64,000 nt of DNA, from positions 68,204-132,203 of the forward strand of contig NZ_LN889796.1 of NCBI RefSeq assembly GCF_900009145.1, read 5' to 3'. This document shows positions 51,789 to 58,627 of this stretch, one piece after another. Source of the stretch: Planktothrix tepida PCC 9214. GTDB taxonomy: Bacteria > Cyanobacteriota > Cyanobacteriia > Cyanobacteriales > Microcoleaceae. The number at the start of each line of letters is the position of its first letter. Position 1 is the stretch's first letter. The notes below the pieces were generated by a model, which ran no database searches, was not told the DNA's origin, and saw only the letters and a program-made list of their open reading frames with translations. Made by a program: the position numbers and the translations under genes.

Positions 51789-52184
51789 ATGCCAATGGAT
51801 TTAAACCGATACCCGAAAAATTGGAGAGCGATCGCACTCCAGGTTAAAGAAGCCGCCGATTGGACTTGCCAGAATTGCGATCGCCCTTGCCGTCACCCCG
51901 GTGAAACATGGGATGAGTTAGAGAAACGGGTTGAGAATAATTGGGAGGTTTATGTGGAAATCGATACAAAGGAATTTGGAGTTGTGGAGGTTTCCAAATT
52001 CAATCGTTTCACCCTCACCGTCAGTCATCTCAACCACAATCCGATGGATTGCCGCCCTGAAAATCTCCGGGCATTGTGCAGCGTTTGCCATCTTAAATAT
52101 GATGCCCGCCATCATGCCCGTTCTCGTTCTGGTAATAAATTACGGCGGCGGGAAGCTGTCGGGCAACTACAGTTATTTTCTTAA
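51789..52184 (+). CDS. HNH endonuclease
   Basis: 131 residues. Zinc-type HNH: CQNCDRPCRHPGETW gives the first Cys pair, VSHLNHNPMDCRPENLRALC the central His/Asn, and SVCHLKYDARHHARSR the last Cys and His. It should nick or cut DNA. In phages HNH enzymes often sit beside packaging genes or act as homing nucleases. AGGAGCTAAATC precedes the ATG. It is followed by a terminator. Confidence 0.88.
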   Translation: MPMDLNRYPKNWRAIALQVKEAADWTCQNCDRPCRHPGETWDELEKRVENNWEVYVEIDTKEFGVVEVSKFNRFTLTVSHLNHNPMDCRPENLRALCSVCHLKYDARHHARSRSGNKLRRREAVGQLQLFS

Positions 52185-52189
52185 TTGAA

Positions 52190-52231
52190 AAGCGGCTAGT
52201 CCCACTCGTAAAAACTAGCCGCTTATTTCTT
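52190..52231 (+). terminator. Terminator after the HNH gene
   Basis: 11-bp stem AAGCGGCTAGT / ACTAGCCGCTT with a 13-base loop, followed by ATTTCTT. Three bases after the HNH stop region. Confidence 0.7.
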
Positions 52232-52255
52232 ACCCCACTGTCATGAGGTATTTCT

Positions 52256-52498
52256 ATGTTGACACAACAACTGGAAACTTTAATAGAAAACTTAATGCGT
52301 CGTCATAATGTCCCCATTCTTTATCCTGGGGAATTTGGTTACAAAATGTTAGCGGCACGACTGATCAAGAAGGAAGTAAACCACTGGCTTAAATCAAATG
52401 GAGCGACACCCGATGTAACGGTTGAAATAGTCCGGTGTTGGTTTTATCGTAAGTTTCCCAGTTGGGTGATAGCAGTCTTAAATTCAGGAGACAAATAA
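52256..52498 (+). CDS. Small protein, unknown
   Basis: 80 residues, basic: LTQQLETLIENLMRRHNVPIL, FGYKMLAARLIKKEVNHWLKS and IVRCWFYRKFPSWVIAVLN. No recognised domain; it may bind nucleic acid given its charge. AGGTATTTCT precedes the ATG. The next gene overlaps its stop by one base. Confidence 0.6.
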   Translation: MLTQQLETLIENLMRRHNVPILYPGEFGYKMLAARLIKKEVNHWLKSNGATPDVTVEIVRCWFYRKFPSWVIAVLNSGDK

Positions 52499-52677
52499 TG
52501 GATAATTTCTGGAATCCTCAAGAATATCGTCAAAACCTAATCAGAGTCATGATTAAACTCCTGACAGAAAAACCTGAAACGTTACATACGGTAAATGTAG
52601 AAAATGCTTATGCAGAATTAATAGTAAACAGAGATGAAGAAGGCAACGTAATAGAAGACGATTTTCTGGAAATGTAA
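52498..52677 (+). CDS. 59-residue acidic protein, unknown
   Basis: Starts at the ATG in taATG, sharing one base with the preceding stop; CAGGAG lies upstream. DNFWNPQEYRQNLIRVMIKL, then an acidic end EEGNVIEDDFLEM. Followed by a terminator. Not recognised. Confidence 0.6.
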   Translation: MDNFWNPQEYRQNLIRVMIKLLTEKPETLHTVNVENAYAELIVNRDEEGNVIEDDFLEM

Positions 52678-52713
52678 TTTTAAAATCTTGTGCAATTTAA
52701 ACAACTTTGTAGA

Positions 52714-52739
52714 CCCTCCAGTACGGAGGGTTTTATATT
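52714..52739 (+). terminator. Intrinsic terminator
   Basis: CCCTCC-AGTAC-GGAGGG then TTTTATATT. It separates the two small genes upstream from the 52812 operon. Confidence 0.75.
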
Positions 52740-52771
52740 CAGTACGGAACCCAATTTTTTAGTACGCGACG

Positions 52772-52812
52772 TTTACTAAACCTTTACTGAACCTTTACGG
52801 AGCCTTACGGAA
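52772..52812. promoter_or_regulatory. Array of four 11-bp direct repeats before the late operon
   Basis: TTTACTAAACC, TTTACTGAACC, TTTACGGAGCC and TTACGGAA follow one another at exactly 11-bp spacing, ending at the ATG of the 52812 gene. The first copy carries GTTTACTA, the half-site of the repressor operator. One helical turn per repeat is typical of operator or iteron arrays bound by several protein molecules. Confidence 0.7.
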
Positions 52813-53333
52813 TGAACGAAACCGTTTACTCACCCCAAGATTTAAGCGACATTGTGGGGATGAGTGTAGCTCATCTCACCCGAACAAAAGATGGGCCGAT
52901 CGCACGAATTTTAGAAACTCATTATTGGGAAACAGACCGTATTTCACCCGATGGAAAATCACTCACCGAATATGGGCTTGATATCCTAGAAAATTATCTT
53001 TCTGAAGTTGGGAAAAGTGGTAAGGGGATAAATTACGAAACTTGGCAAAAAAGCCGACAAGAAAAGTTTGCTCCTAATGAATCCACAGCGTTAACAACTG
53101 CGGATCAACTACCCTTAATTCCCGTTTCTTCTTACACTCCTCAAGCTGGGGAATTTCACTTAATGCCCTTTAATTTGACTCAAGAGTTAGAAGTTTGGGC
53201 TACTCAACAAGCTAACGTTACCAAACAGAAAACCCTTGACTTTTTCAGACAAGCCGTGACAATTCCTGCGGTTCAAGGGATTGCTGAAGGTCAAGCCGAA
53301 CTCAAAGAAATTCTTAGCAAATTAGGAGTATAA
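52812..53333 (+). CDS. Possible DNA-binding protein, unknown
   Basis: 173 residues. The N-terminal YSPQDLSDIVGMSVAHLTRTKDGPIARILE resembles a helix-turn-helix and wing as found in small phage regulators; a helical linker and a C-terminal helix (PAVQGIAEGQAELKEILSKLGV) follow. Because its start is fused to the 11-bp repeat array, it may regulate its own operon. Not recognised as a family. It stands 2 bp from the next gene. Confidence 0.65.
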   Translation: MNETVYSPQDLSDIVGMSVAHLTRTKDGPIARILETHYWETDRISPDGKSLTEYGLDILENYLSEVGKSGKGINYETWQKSRQEKFAPNESTALTTADQLPLIPVSSYTPQAGEFHLMPFNLTQELEVWATQQANVTKQKTLDFFRQAVTIPAVQGIAEGQAELKEILSKLGV

Positions 53334-53335
53334 AA

Positions 53336-53839
53336 ATGGGCTTACTCGGACGTTTTATGGGTGGCGGTTCAAAATCTAAATCTTCAACTGAGGGTTTTGA
53401 CTTTACTCCTGGCTCTACTCAATCCATCTCAGGTCAGGAGTACAACTGGAGTTCTTACTATCAAGGAAACTTTGATAACTTTCAACGGATTACACCGGAA
53501 GAAGTGGAAGCGGCAGAAGAAACCGCCAAGGAAATGGAACAACAGGTTGGGCTGTACGGCCGGAAGTTTCAGGCAGATACCAGTAGCGTTGGGTCGGTTC
53601 GACGGATTCACAACAGCGAACAGGTTCATACTCGCAACCGGATTACTCAGATAGTCGGCGCTCGTGATCAGGCGATCAAAACTCAGGAGCATTTAGCTGA
53701 AAAGATTGCACCTCAAATTCATGAGCAGAACGAACGGCTCGGACTATCTCAAGAAAAGGGTCAAAGAAAAATTGCACAAATTTCTGAGCAATTCTCTAAA
53801 CGGCGGGAAGCACTCGCTAATTTACGGGGGGGAATGTAA
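53336..53839 (+). CDS. Ser/Gly-rich and coiled-coil protein, unknown
   Basis: 167 residues. N-terminus GLLGRFMGGGSKSKSSTEGFDF is Gly/Ser rich; the rest is helical with Glu, Gln and Arg (EEVEAAEETAKEMEQQVGLYGRKF; EHLAEKIAPQIHEQNERLGLSQEKG). GGAGTATAAAA precedes the ATG. It leads two small membrane-protein genes, each overlapping the one before it. A structural role is plausible but not shown. Confidence 0.65.
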   Translation: MGLLGRFMGGGSKSKSSTEGFDFTPGSTQSISGQEYNWSSYYQGNFDNFQRITPEEVEAAEETAKEMEQQVGLYGRKFQADTSSVGSVRRIHNSEQVHTRNRITQIVGARDQAIKTQEHLAEKIAPQIHEQNERLGLSQEKGQRKIAQISEQFSKRREALANLRGGM

Positions 53840-54090
53840 TGAAACAGGCACGAATTTCTGATCTATTTTGCTTAGGTTTAATTGCGTTTAATCTGGCCCT
53901 TGCCATTCACTTTGCGGTTAACAACTGGATATTTACCCTGTTAATTATTGGGGTGAGTGTTCCAATATCTATCATCTTTCTGGTAGGGGCTGAGAATAAA
54001 GAAAAAACCACTGATGATGAACAGACAAAAATAATCTTTACCAGTGCGACATCAATAGTGGGGGGATTGGTGGCATGGCTCTTAATTTAA
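53839..54090 (+). CDS. Small membrane protein with three hydrophobic segments, unknown
   Basis: 83 residues: LFCLGLIAFNLALAIHFAV, WIFTLLIIGVSVPISIIFLV, a short polar loop (ENKEKTTDDEQTK) and SIVGGLVAWLLI. Its ATG shares a base with the previous stop, and the next gene starts inside its last codons. Tightly packed small membrane proteins of this type are seen in membrane-containing phages and in plasmid lysis or transfer modules. Confidence 0.68.
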   Translation: MKQARISDLFCLGLIAFNLALAIHFAVNNWIFTLLIIGVSVPISIIFLVGAENKEKTTDDEQTKIIFTSATSIVGGLVAWLLI

Positions 54091-54437
54091 AATCTGATCC
54101 GATGATCTTCTGGATCATCATTGGGGGAATTGTTTGTACAGGAATAGGTATAAGCAAATGGGTTAAAATTTCCCCCTATAAAGATGCTCTAATCCCAGTT
54201 TTCTCGGTTTCAAGTGCAGCGTTGGGAGTTTGGGGATATCGCAGAAACCAACGGAATAAAGATGTTGAAATTTATCTCCAGTTAGCCCGTTCTGCTACCG
54301 ATAATCAAGTTGCTGATGAAATCACCACGATTGAGGTGATTAACCAGAAACAACAGGAAATCAACCTAGGAGTTGAATTAGCCAAGTTAGAGGAAATCCA
54401 GTTAAACGTCAAAGCACGGTTAGAGGAATTCCAGTAG
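54075..54437 (+). CDS. Small membrane protein with helical tail, unknown
   Basis: 120 residues: two hydrophobic segments (MIFWIIIGGIVCTGIGIS; ALIPVFSVSSAALGVWGY) and then a cytoplasmic-type charged helix (EIYLQLARSATDNQVADEIT; LGVELAKLEEIQLNVKARLEE). Overlaps the previous gene by 16 bp. Last gene before a terminator. Not recognised. Confidence 0.68.
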   Translation: MALNLKSDPMIFWIIIGGIVCTGIGISKWVKISPYKDALIPVFSVSSAALGVWGYRRNQRNKDVEIYLQLARSATDNQVADEITTIEVINQKQQEINLGVELAKLEEIQLNVKARLEEFQ

Positions 54438-54488
54438 TTACGGCGGTGAACGATATTGTACAAAATCAAATAACTGTCAATCCTTAAC

Positions 54489-54520
54489 GATTCCGAATTA
54501 TTCGGAATCGCTCTTTTTTA
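54489..54520 (+). terminator. Intrinsic terminator, shares its hairpin with 44073
   Basis: GATTCCGAA-TTA-TTCGGAATC, then GCTC and six T. 51 bp after the 54437 stop. Twenty-two bases are identical to a site inside the primase gene. Confidence 0.8.
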
Positions 54521-54688
54521 ATCCACATTTAGCGAATTACTCAACGCCTCCTGAAAGTCCTTGTCAATGAATGAGAGTTTGACATCGTAATACAGTGGAA
54601 TTTTTTTAATCAGTTTTTTAGGGTCTGGAACTGAGATAGCGCCACCTAACCTTTTAAATTCTTCATATACAATTGAATTAATAGATAC
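54518..54688 (-). pseudogene. Possible gene remnant without start codon
   Basis: A leftward open stretch of 56 codons ends in TAA at 54518. It has protein-like content (YEEFKRLGGAISVPDPKKLI, then YYDVKLSFIDKDFQEALSN) but no ATG or convincing start, and a TGA lies just upstream in frame. It may be the tail of a decayed gene. Beyond it, the 54437-54757 gap holds the terminators described and no other gene. Confidence 0.35.
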
Positions 54689-54721
54689 TCATCAAGTTGG
54701 GTCAATTAAGCGATCGCTAAT

Positions 54722-54753
54722 AAGCTTTAACTAAAAAAATTTAGTTAAAGCTT
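54722..54753 (-). terminator. Perfect 14-bp hairpin after the 54758 gene
   Basis: AAGCTTTAACTAAA, four-base loop, TTTAGTTAAAGCTT. It is 4 bp beyond the stop of the leftward gene. There is no T-run after it, but the stem is exact and well placed. Confidence 0.6.
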
Positions 54754-54757
54754 AAAG

Positions 54758-55039
54758 TTATCTTTTATCGCCGTCGAAATCATCCATAGTAGGGGGCTGG
54801 TAGTCAGTAGTTTTTTCGAGATATTTAATCAGGGTATTTACTTTGATAGCCCAAAATTTATCGCGTTGACGTATTTCTTGCCGGACAGATTCGAGCCCCC
54901 CATTAATATCTTTATGGTTTTGCGTAATCTGGGATTGTAATCTTTCTTCCCACTGTGAAGCCTTCCAGACTGCAACCAGAATTACCATAATATTTGAGGC
55001 TAAAAGAAAGATTAAGTTAAAATCAGAAATTTTCATCAT
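54758..55039 (-). CDS. Small membrane-anchored coiled-coil protein, unknown
   Basis: 93 residues: an N-terminal membrane helix (FNLIFLLASNIMVILVAVW) and a coiled-coil outer part (ASQWEERLQSQITQNHKDI; LESVRQEIRQRDKFWAIKV). The size and layout resemble small phage lysis-associated or superinfection-type membrane proteins, but nothing specific is shared. It is transcribed away from the 55101 gene with 61 bp between the starts and has its own hairpin terminator. Confidence 0.68.
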   Translation of the reverse strand: MMKISDFNLIFLLASNIMVILVAVWKASQWEERLQSQITQNHKDINGGLESVRQEIRQRDKFWAIKVNTLIKYLEKTTDYQPPTMDDFDGDKR

Positions 55040-55100
55040 AGTTTGGGGTTTTGAATTTAAATGTTAAAATTGGCACATTACTATTCTAATTTTAGCAATA

Positions 55101-56294
55101 ATGACGGATTTAGATTGGCAGCTATTCTTGGCAAACAGTATTAAGCAAGCCAAAAAAGTCACCAAAACCCGCGATCCCAAAGGAAGAAAATGGGCTTTCG
55201 CGGAATCGCCTAATTATCGGGTTTTTGAGACCTCCCCGTCGCAAAAACTCGACAAAGGCAAAACCTACCTAATTAGTGGCAGTGAAGCCACAATTATGCT
55301 CCAAGCTTCACTGATAAAGGCAAGTCACGATATCTTGGGGCAACGATTGGGTTACACCATTGATTTTGATCAGTGGTTTGAGGATTTTTCCCTAGAATTT
55401 AAGAAAAATCCGATAACTGGAGAGTACAGAGAAGGAATTATTATTACAGACGATACAGATTTAGCAGCTTTAAAATATTGGGGGGTTCCTTATGCAGAGC
55501 GCCCCAAATTTACATGGATTGAGCCATCACCAACAGCAACCGATAAACAATTAGAAGATTTTAATAAATTAGGCTATTCAGTTATTAAGTTTTGGAAAAA
55601 TAGAAGTTTAGATGATAAATGGAGATTTGTTAGTGGAACGTTAACGGAAATCAGACAGCAATTAATAGATTTAATGAGAGTTGTTAGTGTTGGCTCTAGT
55701 AGCGAATCGGGCTACAGAGCAGAAACCATTAGTTTTGTCGGGCTTCCTAAAGTAGTTTTATATTTTAAAGAATTATCTTCTGATGTTGAGCCAGGTTATC
55801 TTGCTTTAGAATCAAGAATGAGTTTTAGGATTGTTGACAAAACCGACAATCCTAATTCTCCATTGCCAAAAATAACTAAGCAAGATGTAAGAAATCTTGC
55901 AATAAAAATTAGAGACCTTTTTGTTCTTCCAACCCCTTATAAAATTCATAGGGGGAAAGAAACAGTAAGTGTGAAAGACAAGAATAGGGGGTATGATGGA
56001 TATATTTATGTTTATTCTCAAAATGACGGAATACAACTTTTTACAAAAATGTATGAAGCGCAAAATTTAATAATTGATTTAACAAAAATATTTCATAGAA
56101 TAACTATTGACTCAATTAACGCTTATCCAATAACTCAACCAGATATTACGGTATTAGGAAAAAACATAAAGCCTAGCCGAACTCGTCCAGTAGGATATGT
56201 TCAATTTCATGAGGCTAAACTTTTTCTGAGTCGGCTAGACGCCCCAATTAGATTATGTGACGATATAGGGTATTTGTACAATGAATCAGATTAG
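55101..56294 (+). CDS. Large protein of late cluster, unknown
   Basis: 397 residues, soluble, mixed alpha/beta. Notable stretches: YRVFETSPSQKLDKGKTYLI near the start, LMRVVSVGSSSESGYRAETI in the middle, VGYVQFHEAKLFLSRLDAPI near the end. No signal peptide, membrane helix or metal motif. I do not recognise it. It begins the rightward cluster and is followed, after an operator-like region, by the paralogue pair. Candidate structural or attachment protein by position only. Confidence 0.75.
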   Translation: MTDLDWQLFLANSIKQAKKVTKTRDPKGRKWAFAESPNYRVFETSPSQKLDKGKTYLISGSEATIMLQASLIKASHDILGQRLGYTIDFDQWFEDFSLEFKKNPITGEYREGIIITDDTDLAALKYWGVPYAERPKFTWIEPSPTATDKQLEDFNKLGYSVIKFWKNRSLDDKWRFVSGTLTEIRQQLIDLMRVVSVGSSSESGYRAETISFVGLPKVVLYFKELSSDVEPGYLALESRMSFRIVDKTDNPNSPLPKITKQDVRNLAIKIRDLFVLPTPYKIHRGKETVSVKDKNRGYDGYIYVYSQNDGIQLFTKMYEAQNLIIDLTKIFHRITIDSINAYPITQPDITVLGKNIKPSRTRPVGYVQFHEAKLFLSRLDAPIRLCDDIGYLYNESD

Positions 56295-56314
56295 AATCTT
56301 GAAAAAACCGTTTT

Positions 56315-56343
56315 GTAAACTAAGTAAACTGGTACAAGTTTAC
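56315..56343. promoter_or_regulatory. Operator-like repeats before the paralogue genes
   Basis: Direct repeat GTAAACTAA-GTAAACTGG overlapping an inverted repeat GTAAACT-GGTACA-AGTTTAC. The half-site AGTAAAC matches that of the repressor operator at 49116. It lies 70 bp before the 56413 start, with AT-rich promoter-like sequence in between. Confidence 0.6.
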
Positions 56344-56412
56344 ATAAAGTTGATAGGTATATTTTTTAGATGCTAGGGTAAAAGAGTAAACAACCCCAGA
56401 AGAGGCGCGAAA

Positions 56413-56781
56413 ATGCCAACACTAGCAAATACTTCACTATTTACTTTTAAAGCAGGGGGAACGGGAAGCGCAACGGACTATGTTGTCCGATTATCCAATC
56501 GTTACAGCGACGCAATCGCAGCCATTTTAGGATTAACAAAAGTTGCATCTGGAAGTGCAGCTACAGGAATGCCAGTAACAGTAAATCAAGCTATTAGTGC
56601 CGGATTACTTATCAAGCTACGAATGAATTATCGAAAAAGTGGTGGGAAAAAAAGGGGAGCAGTTAACCTGGTTTGTGACTTAGAAAAAGTTCAAAATGCA
56701 GTCAGTTCTTTAACTGATATGGATTATGACGGCGGGAAAATTATTAGCGTTAAGGGGGTTCCCAGAGTTAAATATCGGTAA
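56413..56781 (+). CDS. Small late protein, paralogue 1 (possible coat-type protein)
   Basis: 122 residues, beta-rich, with Gly/Ala/Ser-rich start (LFTFKAGGTGSATDYVVRLS), YSDAIAAILGLTKVASGSAA, then basic GLLIKLRMNYRKSGGKKRGA. It aligns in layout with the next gene product: Y..(A)xAA..GxT..AS, then a strand GLxxxLxxxx, then a closing strand pair ending KY. Isolated behind its own regulatory region and without membrane helices. Small repeated structural proteins with this build are typical of capsid or sheath subunits, but the fold is not verifiable here. Confidence 0.7.
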   Translation: MPTLANTSLFTFKAGGTGSATDYVVRLSNRYSDAIAAILGLTKVASGSAATGMPVTVNQAISAGLLIKLRMNYRKSGGKKRGAVNLVCDLEKVQNAVSSLTDMDYDGGKIISVKGVPRVKYR

Positions 56782-56822
56782 TTTTTTTAATTTCACACTT
56801 TGAATTAATAATAGGAGACAAA

Positions 56823-57176
56823 ATGGCGAAAAAAAGTCAAATCATGTACGCAGAATCAGGGACCGAAAAATTTTATTTTAAAGCCAGTATTGCCGACTAT
56901 ACGACGGAAGTTGCGGCAGCCTGCGGATTCACTTTAGCTCCTGCGAGTCTATTGCCACGTCCTTTGGTTGACCAATCTGAATTAGTCCGATGTGGACTGT
57001 GTACACGTCTTCAGGTTCGACTAGCTAATGGAGAAAACCCACCGACTACGGCCAGCCTTTTAGTAGCAGTAACAGATGCTAGTGCAGCAATGGCTTATTT
57101 TAATGCTGGAGGGAAAACCTTGCATAGTAAAACTGTTTTAAGTGCTAATTTCAAACGCGACAAATTCTACGTTTAA
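56823..57176 (+). CDS. Small late protein, paralogue 2 (possible coat-type protein)
   Basis: 117 residues. YTTEVAAACGFTLAPASLLP parallels YSDAIAAILGLTKVASGSAA of the preceding protein; CGLCTRLQVRLANGENPPT parallels its AGLLIKLRMNYRKSGGKKR; both end in a strand with basic residues (KRDKFYV here). Identity is low, so divergence is old. AATAGGAGACAAA gives a strong ribosome site. Function unknown; candidate structural protein. Confidence 0.7.
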   Translation: MAKKSQIMYAESGTEKFYFKASIADYTTEVAAACGFTLAPASLLPRPLVDQSELVRCGLCTRLQVRLANGENPPTTASLLVAVTDASAAMAYFNAGGKTLHSKTVLSANFKRDKFYV

Positions 57177-57183
57177 TTAATTA

Positions 57184-57603
57184 ATGCCATTTACCGATGC
57201 CTACGGAACTTGGCTAGAAGTAGCCACAAATCACGAACCGAGTACAACTTGGGCAATTTTTGACGAACCCACCCAAGATCACAAATTATTTAGGTTTAAA
57301 TTTTCAACGGATTGGGATAGATGGAAAAATCCTGATATTGGGTATCGGTCCTTTGGCATCTTTAGGCATCACTATCATGATGATGGAGGCAATTTCAATT
57401 TAATTGGTGACACTCGCAAAATTTACCCAACGCAAGAACCACAACTCATTGAACTCCCCATCTTAACTTCGATTGTTGATAACCCTTGGTTTATCCGAAA
57501 AGCCGGATTTGTTCGCAAATTTTATGCAAATCATCATTGGATCGAAAACAATCCTACATGGGATTTAAAATGGAGCGTTACAATTGAATTATTCTTGAAT
57601 TAA
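57184..57603 (+). CDS. Aromatic-rich late protein, unknown
   Basis: 139 residues, unusually rich in Trp, Tyr, His and Phe (FDEPTQDHKLFRFKFSTDWD; IFRHHYHDDGGNFNLIGDT; ANHHWIENNPTWDLKWSV). It looks beta-rich. Starts 7 bp after the preceding stop with no ribosome site, so it is probably translated by coupling. Not recognised; a virion or adsorption protein is one reading. Confidence 0.65.
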   Translation: MPFTDAYGTWLEVATNHEPSTTWAIFDEPTQDHKLFRFKFSTDWDRWKNPDIGYRSFGIFRHHYHDDGGNFNLIGDTRKIYPTQEPQLIELPILTSIVDNPWFIRKAGFVRKFYANHHWIENNPTWDLKWSVTIELFLN

Positions 57604-57617
57604 AAAAAGGAAAAACG

Positions 57618-57926
57618 ATGGATTTAGACCCGCAAGATATTATTTTAGCCCTACCTGATGCCAGTATTATTAAATCTGGACTAGAGGCAATTGGTACAAA
57701 TGTAGATGCAATGCAGCCTACAGATGAATTGCTGTATTTTGTTAAGGCTTACGAAGAATGTCAAACGGCTTACAATACCGGAACATTACCAGACATGACA
57801 ACTGTACTACCAATGACCACAATTAATACTACTGTTGTCGGAGACGGAATCGAACGAACCGTAAAACAAACATTACAGTTTAAGCAAAACTTTACGGTTA
57901 ATTCAATTGACCCCATCATCCTCTAA
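57618..57926 (+). CDS. Small late protein, unknown
   Basis: 102 residues: LDPQDIILALPDASIIKSGL, then a Thr-rich beta end (TTVLPMTTINTTVVGDGIE, TVKQTLQFKQNFTVNSID). AAAAGGAAAAACG precedes the ATG. Its general build, an acidic helix first and Thr-rich strands last, is like the next protein at 58067. Followed by a hairpin. Not recognised. Confidence 0.65.
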   Translation: MDLDPQDIILALPDASIIKSGLEAIGTNVDAMQPTDELLYFVKAYEECQTAYNTGTLPDMTTVLPMTTINTTVVGDGIERTVKQTLQFKQNFTVNSIDPIIL

Positions 57927-57927
57927 A

Positions 57928-57956
57928 ATAGTAGGGGTAATCGTTGCCCCTACTAT
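57928..57956. terminator. Perfect 10-bp hairpin
   Basis: ATAGTAGGGG and CCCCTACTAT around a 9-base loop, one base after the 57926 stop. No T-run, so strength is uncertain. The 57957-58066 stretch after it has no gene and may hold the next promoter. Confidence 0.55.
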
Positions 57957-58066
57957 CCAATAAAGCAAAAAACCATCCCATCCCCGTCCACCCAGAAAAA
58001 CATTAACAGCAAGTATATTAAAAATAGTTTCAAACGGCAGCTTTTCACCACCATTTCTTTAGAAAT

Positions 58067-58570
58067 ATGCTTATTACCCCATCTCAATATCCTCAATTTG
58101 CTGACACAAGCCTAGAATCTTTAACATTAAGTTTAGCGCGTAAAACTTTAGAAATTCAGAAAAACCCGGCGCTAAACTTAACGAATGACACAATTATTGA
58201 CATTAAAGAAGATTTAACCAAAGAAGTAACAACCGTCACTCTTAAGGATTTACAAGCGACAATTGATAATGGGACTTTCTTAATTAAAAATTATTTTAAT
58301 TATGATTTTACGGACGGGACTGGGATTTATCCTTTTAATCGGACAAGCTTAGTTGACGCTTTAATTCATGTTTTAATGTTTCAGCAAAAACAAGAATTAA
58401 TTATTGCCCAAAACCCCGGTAGTTTGATGTGCATTGATTTTGATTTTGCGAATGTAACCGAGATGAATATGGCACAACAGCTACTCGTTAACGCAACCCT
58501 AACCGATTATCCGATTACCGTAACCAATGGTACGACTAATGTTACCGCCGCCAAACCTTATTTGATATAA
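58067..58570 (+). CDS. Late protein, unknown
   Basis: 167 residues, mixed helix and strand: SLESLTLSLARKTLEIQKNP, TTVTLKDLQATIDNGTFLIK, and a Thr/Val-rich end (DYPITVTNGTTNVTAAKPYL). No motif recognised. Ends before a bidirectional terminator shared with the leftward gene at 58628. Confidence 0.68.
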   Translation: MLITPSQYPQFADTSLESLTLSLARKTLEIQKNPALNLTNDTIIDIKEDLTKEVTTVTLKDLQATIDNGTFLIKNYFNYDFTDGTGIYPFNRTSLVDALIHVLMFQQKQELIIAQNPGSLMCIDFDFANVTEMNMAQQLLVNATLTDYPITVTNGTTNVTAAKPYLI

Positions 58571-58594
58571 TATAAAAAGCATTTCTAAGATTCT

Positions 58595-58624
58595 AACCTC
58601 TAGGAGCCTAGGGGTTTTCGTTTT
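58595..58624. terminator. Bidirectional terminator between convergent genes
   Basis: AACCTCTAGG-AG-CCTAGGGGTT with one G-T pair, then TTCGTTTTC. It sits between the stops of the rightward 58067 gene and the leftward 58628 gene. Confidence 0.7.
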
Positions 58625-58627
58625 CAA

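Noticed and set aside
54700-54760. CRISPR-like repeat suggested by the long AAGCTTTAACTAAA palindrome
   Set aside because: A single perfect hairpin at a gene end, with no repeated units or spacers.
55101-57176. Order of a ~400-residue protein followed by ~120-residue proteins, like maturation and coat genes of single-stranded RNA phages
   Set aside because: Only lengths and order agree. No replicase gene, no recognisable sequence similarity, and the genes lie in an integrated DNA element with an integrase and operators.
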